Source of the DNA: Propionibacteriaceae bacterium UBA7704 | GTDB lineage: Bacteria; Actinomycetota; Actinomycetes; Propionibacteriales; Propionibacteriaceae | Reading direction: 5' to 3' | NCBI GenBank assembly: GCA_002482525.1 | Contig: DLGC01000004.1 | Coordinates: 157,962-221,961, forward strand | Length of the DNA: 64,000 nucleotides | Part shown: positions 35,561-44,094 of the stretch, piece by piece | How the letters are laid out: each line of letters starts with the position of its first letter | Position numbering within the stretch: the first letter of the stretch is position 1 | The notes under the pieces: generated by a model | Database searches by the model: none | What the model was told of the DNA's origin: nothing | The model's input: only the letters and a program-made list of their open reading frames with translations | Made by a program: the position numbers and the translations under genes

Positions 35561-38500
35561 TTGGCTAGGGGATTCACGAGAAAGCTCGTGCGTATGCTGC
35601 CGACCGTTCTCGTGGCCGGTGTGGTGCTTTCCCTGGTTTGGTGGGCGGTATCGGCTGCGGGCTATCCGACGCGCGAGCTGGATCTCAATGACACCGGAAT
35701 CTGGATCTCCAACAACGACGGCGGCGAATACGGACGCATCAATAAGGCCGTGAGCGGACTGGACGCTCGGTTGTCGCCGCCGGGGGAGCGGCTGCGCAGT
35801 TACGAACTGGACATTCTTCAGGACGGCAACGCAGTTCTGGGGTGGGACCAATCCAGTGCGACCCTGACGCCGATCGACACCGCAACGGGCAAGCCAGTGG
35901 CCGAGCAGGGCGTCGGATTGGACGCCACCGGTTCGGTTCAGATCCGCGGCGGCACGGTGGCCATGATCGATCGCACCGGAAAGATCTGGGCCCAAACCTA
36001 CGATCCGCTGACCGGCCCGGCGAATGTGGTTGGCCTGGGCGGCGACAACAAGCCAGTGGCCGACCTGAAGCTGACTGATAAAGACTCCAAGGCCTCGCTC
36101 GCCGTGGCCGAGGACGGCACTGTCTACGCCGCCGATACCGCCGGGCGGCTCTTGACAATCCGCGCTGACGGCACTGACTTCGTGGTCAGCGAGTCGACCG
36201 GTTGGCAGGGGCTTGGTTCCGTTGCGCTCACCACGGTGGGGCAGTCGGTCGTCGCGCTGGACGTCACGGCTGCCAAGCTCTATCTGCCCGGCGGCAAGAC
36301 GGTATCGGTGCCCGTTGACGAGGTGTCGCAACTGCAGCAACCCGGACCGGCGGCCGAGACTGTCCTCGTGGCGTCGGCGAAGTCGCTCTTCCGGGTGGGC
36401 TTGGCGTCGGGTCAGATCACCACTGTCGATGGTGGCGGCGATGGTGCCCCGGCGGCGCCGACCCGCCTGGCCGGCTGTGATTTCGGAGCCTGGGCAGGCG
36501 TCGGGCGCGTGGTCCGATTCTGCGATGGCAATGGTGTCGAAGTGCAGCAGGTTGACCGTAGCGGTGGGCTGATCCGTCCGGTGTTCCGCATCAACCATTC
36601 GTTGATCCTGTTGAACGACCAGGCCAACGGCCGTGCCTGGGATTTGGATACCCAAACCAGCATCGACGACTGGCCGCAGGTGACTCCTCGCGGCTCTCAG
36701 CGCGAACAGCAGGAACGGCAGGCCGAGGATTCCGACGCCGATCCCCATGCGGTCGACGATGATCTCAAGGCGCGCACGGATCGAACCACGGTGTTGCACC
36801 TGCTCGACAACGACACCGACACCGCCGGCGGAATTCTGTCGATCCAAGCCCTCGACACTGCCGGAGTTCCCGATGGCGTGGACCTGGAAATCGGCCCGGA
36901 CGGTCAGACGGTGAAGCTCTTTCTGCCCGAAGGTGTGCCGCTGGTTCGCTTCGGGTACACGGTGTCGAACGGCCGGGTTTCCGATAAAGGTCAGGTGATC
37001 GTGCGGGATGCGGGCAATCAGGAGACTGCGCCCTATCTGTTGACGACTCCGAATTCTCCGCGCTACGTGACGACTTCTTTTGGCAGTGTGTCATTGGCGG
37101 TGCTGCCGAACTGGCGTGACGCCGAAGGTGATCCGGTGACGGTGGAGAGCGCCTCCGACCAGCAGGGGACGCCGATCGCCGTCACTCCGGACGGCGTGAT
37201 CGAGTACGCGGCCGGTGAGGCCAAGTCAGATCAGGTGAACACGGTGAGCTATGTGGTCAGCGATGGCGCGGGAGCCTCCACGAAAAAGTCGACGGTGAAG
37301 GTGCGGGTACTGGCCCGCAAGTCCGTCGCTGCGGTGGCGGCGACCGCTGAGCCCGACACCGCTCGCGGTCAGGTCGGCCAGCCGATCACCGTGTACCCGC
37401 TTGCCAACGACATTCCCGGCGCGGATCCTCGAAATCTGAATGCCAAGCTCACGCTGAATGGCCCGGTGGCGCAGAAGGCGAATCTCTCAGTCATCACTGA
37501 CGCCAAGACGGGTCAGGTACAGGTGATCGCCTCGCGGGAGGGCCCCTATTTCTTGACGTACTCGGTGGCGTTCGGCTCGGCCGCGGTGACGAAAGGCACG
37601 ATTCGCATCGATGCGTTCGATCGTGGTGCCGGCGGTCCGGTCGCGATGCCCGATCAGGCCACCGTCCGAGGCCCGTCGCCGGTGGTGATCGACGTCCTCG
37701 GCAACGACTACGACCCCAGCGGAAAGCTCCTCACCGTGCAGTCGGTCACACCCGCCCAGCCAGGGCAGATCACGGCACAGGTGATCTCGGGCCGCTGGGT
37801 GCGGATCCTGCCGAAGTCGGATCAGCTCTCGCCGAATCCGCAGGTTCTCCACTACAAGATCACCAATGGTTCGCAGACCGCCAGTGGCGATGTGTTGATC
37901 ACTCAGCTTCCAGAACTCAAGACCGATGTGGTGTTGGCCAACAACGACACCGCAACGGTCCGAGTGGGGGATTCCACTCTGATCGACGTCCTGAGTAACG
38001 ACCGCTCTGTGTCGGGGCAGCGTCTCAGCCTGGTCACTGACGGTCTTGGCTCCGCAGCGGACGGCCACTTGCCGGTCGTCGATCCGGCGCTGCCCGCCGA
38101 CGCCGATCAAGGCGACGTCGGCGCGGCCTATGTGCACGGCAGCCAGGTGCGCTATGTGGCGCCGGCGACGACCGACGGCAGCAGGCAGGTCATCATCACC
38201 TATACCGCGCAGACTCCGGACGGCCAATCCGCGCAGAGTCAGATCTTGGTGACGATCCGACCCGAGCCCACCGCGGACGATCCTGATCGTGCGCCGAGCG
38301 CGGCCAGTGTCGAAACCCGGGTGGTGGCCGGCTCGCGCATCAAGATCCCCATTCCCACCTCGGGTCAGGATCCAGACGGCGACACCGTCACCGTGATCGG
38401 GCTCAACTCCGCGCCGTCGCTGGGGCGGGTGCTGGGCAACAGCCCGAACAGCATCACCTATGAGGCCTATCCGGCCGAGGGCATGGTCGGTACCGACAGC

Positions 38501-41500
38501 TTCGAATATGTGGTCTCCGACAAGTACGGGCGCACCGGCGTCGGCACGGTTCAGATCGCGGTGTCCGATCCCGGACAGACCCAGGCTCCGGTGGCCATCG
38601 ATGACCATTTCACCGCAGCGCCTGGGGTAACGGTGCACGCGAATGTGCTGGTCAACGACTACATTGCGCGCGATGACCAGGTGAGTCTGGCGGCGTTGTC
38701 GCGGGTGAACTCTCCGGTGCCGGATTCGGTGTCGGCCGAGACCGAGGTGGGTCCGATCCGAGCCACTGCGCCGGGGATCAAGGCTCAGCCGGTGGTGTTC
38801 AACTATGCCCTGGTCGGCAATGGCGGTACCGGCCCGGCGGCGACGGTGACGATCACCTCCAAAGAGGGCTTCAACAACCCGCCGGTCGCCGTCGATCACA
38901 ATGCCGAGGTGGACGGGGACAAGGCCACTGCGTCGCTGTTGACCGATGCCTGGGATGTCGAAGACGGTACCGACAACCTCAGCGTCGAAGTTCTGGCCAG
39001 CATCGAGGGGCTCACCCTGGTCGGTGATGAACTGACGGTGCCCCTGACCCCGCACGCCCAGGTGATTCCGTATCGGATCACCGATTCCGGCGGCGCGGTG
39101 ACTGCCGCCGTGGTCTATGTTCCGGCGGCCGGCGAGGTGGGTCCGCAGCTGAAGCCGAATGCCAGCATCACCATCGACTCCAACACCACGGCCAGTTTCG
39201 CCATCGCCGACTATGTCGAATCGCCGCGCACCAAGATCGTGAGAATCTCCAGCGGAGATCTCGCCACCGCGCCGGTCGACGACCTGGTGGGCAAGGTGGA
39301 TGATGCCCAGCGGTTCACGCTGACCAGCCGCAATGGCTATGTCGGGCCGGCCTCGGTGACCCTGGAAGTGATGGATGCGGAATCGTTGACCGCCGACGGC
39401 GTGCTCACTTCAGTCATTTCCATCCCGGTACAGGTGGGGGCGCCGACACCGGTGCTGCGTTGTCCCGAGGACCCGCAGACGGTCGTGCAAGGCGGCGAGA
39501 TCAAGAGCCTGCACATCGCCAGCCTGTGTCATGTGTGGACGCCGAGTTCGATCGACGTGAGCTCGCTGACCTATACCGCCGACTGGGCGAGCCCGGTCAG
39601 CGGGGTCAGCGCCACCGCCGATCGTGATGTGGTCGCCCTGCAGGCGTCCGGGGCAGCCCCCGACAACGGCGAGGGTGTGGTCCGCATCGGAATCGCCGGA
39701 ACAGCCGCCACGATTGCCGAGCTTCCGGTGACTGTGATCCCGGCCGATCCGCCCCAGCTGCGTTCGGTGAATCTGCGAGACATCATGGCGGGCACAGCGG
39801 TGGATGTTCCGTTGTTGGTGACCTCGCCATTGCTGGATGCTCAGACGGCGGTTGTGAACGTCCGGCAGGTCTCGGGTGGAGCCGCCACGGTCAGCGCGAA
39901 CGGTGGTGCGGTGTCGATCACACCGAAGGAGACCACCAGCGGCACCCTGGTGTTCGAGGTGACGGCGACCGATCTGGGTTCAGACCCGCAGCGCGAGAGC
40001 CGATGGGTCAGCGGCACCGTGACATTGCAGGTCTATTCGGTGCCCGACGCGCCGTCGGCGCCGCGGGGAGGATCGACGATTCAGTCTCATTCGGCATCGC
40101 TGGCCTGGACTCCTGGAGATGCTCATGGAGCAGCGATCGACTCCTACGAGGTCAAGATCGTCGCCGGGCCCGGGTCTGGCCGGACGATGACCTACCGCTC
40201 CACCTCCGGCCAGGTAGCCGGCCTGGTCAACGGTGAGGCCGTGCACTTCGCGGTGCGTGCCCACAACAAGGCCGGATGGTCGTCGTGGAGTGGACGCTCG
40301 GCGGCGATCACGCCCGATACCGCTCCGGGGGCTCCCGCGTGGGTCAAGGTGAGCGATCCGCGGGATCATTCGGTGCTGGTGAGCTGGGGCACGATCGCCA
40401 ATGACGGATCACCGATCAAGGTGGTTCACGTCAGCGTGGAGGGCGTTGATCACCCGGTCGGGGCGGGGCGCAACAGTGTCCGGGTGCCCACCTCGACGAA
40501 CAACGAGCCCCTCGGCTTCACCGTGACCGGTGAGAACAACTATGGCCTCGGCCCCTCGGTGACCGTGTCCGGTCAATCGTCGGGCAAGCCTGCCGGGTTG
40601 TCAGTGAGCGCACCTCAGCCCGGCACCCCGGTAGGGGCGTCGACGCAGGTGACGATTTCTTGGACTCTGGCATCACGAGAGGGCCCGGGCCCGGTGAGCT
40701 ATCGGGTGGTTCGCAACAATCTCACCGATGGCGGCACCAAGGCCATCTGCAGCGTGGTCAGCATCCTGACCTGCACCGATGACACCGTGGCTTTCGACGG
40801 AGACAACTACACCTACAGCGTGACGGCGACCAATGCCACCGGTGGGGCGGCGCACTCCACCACAGCGACCTCACCGCGGCTCGCGGCCGTGGGTACTCCG
40901 GACAACTGGGGTGCGTGGCAGGCGGCCGCTACTGGGGTGGACGGCCAGATCGCCCTGACTTACACCGTGCCACCTTCGCGAGGTGCCGATTCCGTTCTGA
41001 CCCTGCTGCGCGACGGTTCGGCGTACAAGACCCTCAGCAGTCCGGGGCCCAAGGGCGGTGCCCGTAGCTACACCGTCACCGGACAGCCCGACGGAACCGA
41101 TCACACCTTCTCGGTGAGGGTCTGCAATGAGGCCAATCGCTGCTCGGTGTCGTCGGGCCAGCGCACTTCCTCGTTCGGTCCACTGGCCAAGCCCAAGATC
41201 ACCTCCGCGACAGTCTCGGGCACCAAGATCAGCGCCAAAGCGAGTGCCGACGGCAACGGCCGTAAAGCCACTCTGACGCTGTCGATCGGCGGGAGAGTCG
41301 TCGATACCGCCAGCGGCACCGGGCCCATCACAGTCGCCGGCAGTCGTAGCGGGTTGAGCTATTCCACGACGTACACCATCAAGGCAACACTCACCACCAG
41401 TGCCACCACCCCGAGTCGCGCAAATCCCGACCCCGTGATTGTCAAGCGAACGACCGGTGCGAAGCCGCCGCCGCCGGTGGATACGCGCTCGGTGAGGATC

Positions 41501-41725
41501 ACTGTGAGCGACGCTCCCAAAGCGCCGGGCTATGGGATTGTGCGCCTGTACACCAGCGGGTTCTCGGGCCCCTTCAAATGTCAGAGGATAACGAACGGTG
41601 TGGTGACGAGCACCCGTGACATGCCTGGAGACGTATCAGGTACCTCGATGGGATCAGTCTGGCCCGGCGATTCGGTCCGAGTCCGCTGCGACGGCATCTC
41701 TTCAAACACAGTCACCTACCGGTAG
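35561..41725 (+). CDS. Giant FN3/cadherin-like surface protein, copy 3
   Basis: 2054 residues from the TTG at 35561, chosen because the same gcgggggttggcgctTTG context starts copy 2; TTG 35543 is an in-frame alternative. Architecture is as in copy 2: membrane helix, RELDLNDTGIWISN, propeller-like region, VLxND cadherin-like domains, KEGFNNPP linker, then FN3 domains with WSSWS at 40277-40291. The tip is again unique (GFSGPFKCQRI, VRCDGISSN). The end lies 36 bases before moxR with no terminator, so read-through into the moxR-DUF58-transglutaminase-EssC genes is expected. Counterpart of the single fn3 gene of the bifidobacterial PFNA cluster. Confidence 0.9.
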   Translation: MARGFTRKLVRMLPTVLVAGVVLSLVWWAVSAAGYPTRELDLNDTGIWISNNDGGEYGRINKAVSGLDARLSPPGERLRSYELDILQDGNAVLGWDQSSATLTPIDTATGKPVAEQGVGLDATGSVQIRGGTVAMIDRTGKIWAQTYDPLTGPANVVGLGGDNKPVADLKLTDKDSKASLAVAEDGTVYAADTAGRLLTIRADGTDFVVSESTGWQGLGSVALTTVGQSVVALDVTAAKLYLPGGKTVSVPVDEVSQLQQPGPAAETVLVASAKSLFRVGLASGQITTVDGGGDGAPAAPTRLAGCDFGAWAGVGRVVRFCDGNGVEVQQVDRSGGLIRPVFRINHSLILLNDQANGRAWDLDTQTSIDDWPQVTPRGSQREQQERQAEDSDADPHAVDDDLKARTDRTTVLHLLDNDTDTAGGILSIQALDTAGVPDGVDLEIGPDGQTVKLFLPEGVPLVRFGYTVSNGRVSDKGQVIVRDAGNQETAPYLLTTPNSPRYVTTSFGSVSLAVLPNWRDAEGDPVTVESASDQQGTPIAVTPDGVIEYAAGEAKSDQVNTVSYVVSDGAGASTKKSTVKVRVLARKSVAAVAATAEPDTARGQVGQPITVYPLANDIPGADPRNLNAKLTLNGPVAQKANLSVITDAKTGQVQVIASREGPYFLTYSVAFGSAAVTKGTIRIDAFDRGAGGPVAMPDQATVRGPSPVVIDVLGNDYDPSGKLLTVQSVTPAQPGQITAQVISGRWVRILPKSDQLSPNPQVLHYKITNGSQTASGDVLITQLPELKTDVVLANNDTATVRVGDSTLIDVLSNDRSVSGQRLSLVTDGLGSAADGHLPVVDPALPADADQGDVGAAYVHGSQVRYVAPATTDGSRQVIITYTAQTPDGQSAQSQILVTIRPEPTADDPDRAPSAASVETRVVAGSRIKIPIPTSGQDPDGDTVTVIGLNSAPSLGRVLGNSPNSITYEAYPAEGMVGTDSFEYVVSDKYGRTGVGTVQIAVSDPGQTQAPVAIDDHFTAAPGVTVHANVLVNDYIARDDQVSLAALSRVNSPVPDSVSAETEVGPIRATAPGIKAQPVVFNYALVGNGGTGPAATVTITSKEGFNNPPVAVDHNAEVDGDKATASLLTDAWDVEDGTDNLSVEVLASIEGLTLVGDELTVPLTPHAQVIPYRITDSGGAVTAAVVYVPAAGEVGPQLKPNASITIDSNTTASFAIADYVESPRTKIVRISSGDLATAPVDDLVGKVDDAQRFTLTSRNGYVGPASVTLEVMDAESLTADGVLTSVISIPVQVGAPTPVLRCPEDPQTVVQGGEIKSLHIASLCHVWTPSSIDVSSLTYTADWASPVSGVSATADRDVVALQASGAAPDNGEGVVRIGIAGTAATIAELPVTVIPADPPQLRSVNLRDIMAGTAVDVPLLVTSPLLDAQTAVVNVRQVSGGAATVSANGGAVSITPKETTSGTLVFEVTATDLGSDPQRESRWVSGTVTLQVYSVPDAPSAPRGGSTIQSHSASLAWTPGDAHGAAIDSYEVKIVAGPGSGRTMTYRSTSGQVAGLVNGEAVHFAVRAHNKAGWSSWSGRSAAITPDTAPGAPAWVKVSDPRDHSVLVSWGTIANDGSPIKVVHVSVEGVDHPVGAGRNSVRVPTSTNNEPLGFTVTGENNYGLGPSVTVSGQSSGKPAGLSVSAPQPGTPVGASTQVTISWTLASREGPGPVSYRVVRNNLTDGGTKAICSVVSILTCTDDTVAFDGDNYTYSVTATNATGGAAHSTTATSPRLAAVGTPDNWGAWQAAATGVDGQIALTYTVPPSRGADSVLTLLRDGSAYKTLSSPGPKGGARSYTVTGQPDGTDHTFSVRVCNEANRCSVSSGQRTSSFGPLAKPKITSATVSGTKISAKASADGNGRKATLTLSIGGRVVDTASGTGPITVAGSRSGLSYSTTYTIKATLTTSATTPSRANPDPVIVKRTTGAKPPPPVDTRSVRITVSDAPKAPGYGIVRLYTSGFSGPFKCQRITNGVVTSTRDMPGDVSGTSMGSVWPGDSVRVRCDGISSNTVTYR

Positions 41726-41761
41726 TCGGCCTACGGAAAAAGAACGAAGACAAGGAACCAC

Positions 41762-42727
41762 ATGATCACCGAAGAGCAGGCTCGTTGGTTTAACCAGACC
41801 TTCGAGCAAATCGTGTCCAACGTGGAGATCGCCATCCGCGGCAAGCGGGATGTGATCCGGCTGGCGGTGACTTGCATGCTGTCTGAGGGGCACCTGCTGC
41901 TGGAGGACAATCCGGGCACCGGCAAGACGCAGCTGGCCAAAGCGATGGCCAACAGTGTGCAGGGCACTCACTCCCGAATACAGTTCACCCCTGACCTGCT
42001 GCCCTCCGATGTCACCGGCGTCACGGTCTTCGACCAGGAGAAGCGCACTTTCGAGTTCCACAAGGGGCCGATCTTCGCCACCGTGGTGCTGGCCGACGAG
42101 ATCAACCGGGCCAGCCCCAAGACGCAATCCGCGCTGCTGGAGATCATGGAGGAGGGCCGCGCCACCATTGATGGCGTGGGCCACCCGGTCGGTGTTCCCT
42201 TCATGGTGATCGCCACCCAGAACCCGATCGAGCAGGCCGGCACCTATCGGCTGCCCGAAGCCCAGTTGGACCGCTTCTTGATGAAGACCTCCATCGGCTA
42301 CCCCGATCACGAGGTGGCCATCGAACTCATGATGCAGGCCGCCAATCGTGACCGGTCCGCAACGGTGTCGCCGGTCATCGTGGCCAGCGCTGTGCAGCAG
42401 ATGGCCACCTTCGCCAACGATGTCCACGTCGAGCCGTCGATTGCGGCCTACGTGTCACAGCTGGCCACCGAATCGCGCCGCCATGCCAACGTCAAACTCG
42501 GTCTGTCGATGCGTGGTGCGTTGGCCTACATCCGTGCGGCCAAGACGTGGGCGATCAGCAAGGGCCGCAATCATGTGCTGCCCGACGACATCAAGGATCT
42601 CGCGGTGCCGATCATGAGTCACCGGTTGCTGCTCAGTGCGGAGGCCCAGTTCTCCGGCGTCACCGTGGAACGTGTCATCGACGAACTGCTCAATTCTGTA
42701 GCAGCGCCGATCGAGCGGAGCCTCTGA
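41762..42727 (+). CDS. MoxR-family AAA+ ATPase
   Basis: 321 residues. Walker A EDNPGTGKTQLAK (about residues 46-58), Walker B VVLADEINRASPK, sensor-1 IATQNPIEQAGTY, and a C-terminal lid domain with SMRGALAYIRAAKTWA. MoxR ATPases act as chaperone-like factors and are typically coupled to DUF58 and VWA or transglutaminase-like membrane proteins, as here. Ribosome binding site aagga. It follows FN3 copy 3 directly and precedes the DUF58 gene by 5 bases. Probably assists maturation of an envelope complex; the client is unknown but the FN3 giants are the obvious candidates. Confidence 0.94.
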   Translation: MITEEQARWFNQTFEQIVSNVEIAIRGKRDVIRLAVTCMLSEGHLLLEDNPGTGKTQLAKAMANSVQGTHSRIQFTPDLLPSDVTGVTVFDQEKRTFEFHKGPIFATVVLADEINRASPKTQSALLEIMEEGRATIDGVGHPVGVPFMVIATQNPIEQAGTYRLPEAQLDRFLMKTSIGYPDHEVAIELMMQAANRDRSATVSPVIVASAVQQMATFANDVHVEPSIAAYVSQLATESRRHANVKLGLSMRGALAYIRAAKTWAISKGRNHVLPDDIKDLAVPIMSHRLLLSAEAQFSGVTVERVIDELLNSVAAPIERSL

Positions 42728-42732
42728 GACCC

Positions 42733-44094
42733 ATGCAGACCGAAGTCAGGCCTCGTCAAGCCGCTCCCGGGCCGGGGGCGGTCGACGCGGCGCCGTCGCG
42801 GCAGTCCGGGCATTGGATCGCAGCGGTGCGCGCAACGGTGACGCGCTGGTTGGCGCCACTACGAGAGCTGGGGAAACGCCTGGCGCCGGTTGGCGAGGAA
42901 TTGCGCCCGGGGCTGACCGTCGTGGGCCGCTGGCTGGGCACGATTTCAGGTTTGGGCTGGACGCTGCTCGGCGCGGCGGCGGCGTTCACCTATCTGGGAG
43001 CGCGCTTCGGGTGGCGAGAACTGAGCTACACAGCCGCCGTGCTCTTCGTGATTGTGCTGGGCTCAGTGTTATTCGCGATCGGTCGAACCCGCCTCACGGT
43101 GGAGTTCGATGTCGCGCCGCAGCGCATCGTGGTCGGAGAAGCCGCCGCGGTCCGATTCTCGGTACGCAATGAGGCAGCCGCCCCGCTGCTGCCGTTGGGG
43201 CTGGAGTTTGCTGTGGGAAGCTCACAGGCCGCCTTCACGCTGCCTTTGCTGGCGCCGGGCGGTGAGTTCGAGGACGTGGCGGTCGTGCCGGGTACCCGGC
43301 GCAGTGTGGTGCCGATCGGGCCGGTCACGACGCAGCGGGGGGACCCCTTCGGGGTCGTGCGGCGCGAGGTCACCTGGACCGATCCCATCGAACTGTTCGT
43401 GCATCCGACCACGGTTCCGCTGGAACCGCTGGGCGCCGGGCTGCTGCGGGATTTGGAGGGCCGCACCACCCAGGACATCTCCATGAGTGACCTGGCCTTC
43501 CACACCCTGCGCGACTATGTGCCCGGCGACGATCGCCGTTACATCCACTGGCGCAGCACCGCGAAGTTCAGCGGTCTGGGCGAGGGCGAGCGGTTCCTGG
43601 TGCGCCAGTTCCTGGACACTCGGCGTTCGCACATCGCCGTGGTCACCGATGTTTCTGCCGACTCCTACCGCACTTCGGAGGAGTTTGAAACCGCCATCTC
43701 GGTGGCGGCCTCCATCGCCGTTCGGGCGCTGGCCGACGAGATGGACCTCACCGTGATCTGCGGCGAACACGCGGCCGTTCAGCCGGCGATCTTCCAGGCT
43801 CTGGACACCTTTTCGCGTGCCGAACTGTCCGATTGGCAGCTCGCCCCGGCCACGGGTCGGCTGAACCACTTGGCTCCCGATGCCTCGGTGGTGGTGCTGG
43901 TGACCGGGCCCAACTGCGGCTTCACGCAGTTCCAGCAGGCCCGGGCCTATCTGCCCCGAGAGGTGGCGACGCTGGCGATCAGCGTGACGGAGGGTGGCCG
44001 GATCTCGCTGCGAGAGGGGTTCGGGTTGAGTATGGTCACCATTCCGGGACTGTCCGATCTGCCCGCCGTACTGGCAGGGGGGCAACTGGTATGA
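42733..44094 (+). CDS. DUF58-domain membrane protein
   Basis: 453 residues from the ATG at 42733. Two membrane helices (about 73-116) are followed by a beta-rich segment and the DUF58 core with the diagnostic RDYVPGDDRRYIHWRSTAK (from about residue 261), then a VWA-like C-terminal part (HIAVVTDVSADSYR...). DUF58 proteins pair with MoxR. It overlaps the next gene by ATGA. The N-terminal 60 residues are Pro/Arg-rich and cytoplasmic. Confidence 0.9.
   Translation: MQTEVRPRQAAPGPGAVDAAPSRQSGHWIAAVRATVTRWLAPLRELGKRLAPVGEELRPGLTVVGRWLGTISGLGWTLLGAAAAFTYLGARFGWRELSYTAAVLFVIVLGSVLFAIGRTRLTVEFDVAPQRIVVGEAAAVRFSVRNEAAAPLLPLGLEFAVGSSQAAFTLPLLAPGGEFEDVAVVPGTRRSVVPIGPVTTQRGDPFGVVRREVTWTDPIELFVHPTTVPLEPLGAGLLRDLEGRTTQDISMSDLAFHTLRDYVPGDDRRYIHWRSTAKFSGLGEGERFLVRQFLDTRRSHIAVVTDVSADSYRTSEEFETAISVAASIAVRALADEMDLTVICGEHAAVQPAIFQALDTFSRAELSDWQLAPATGRLNHLAPDASVVVLVTGPNCGFTQFQQARAYLPREVATLAISVTEGGRISLREGFGLSMVTIPGLSDLPAVLAGGQLV

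Noticed and set aside
35271..35753. Plus-strand frame bridging the FN3-2 to FN3-3 spacer considered as a real gene
   Set aside because: It runs out of frame into both FN3 genes; only the short moxR-like segment has recognisable similarity, so it is called a remnant.
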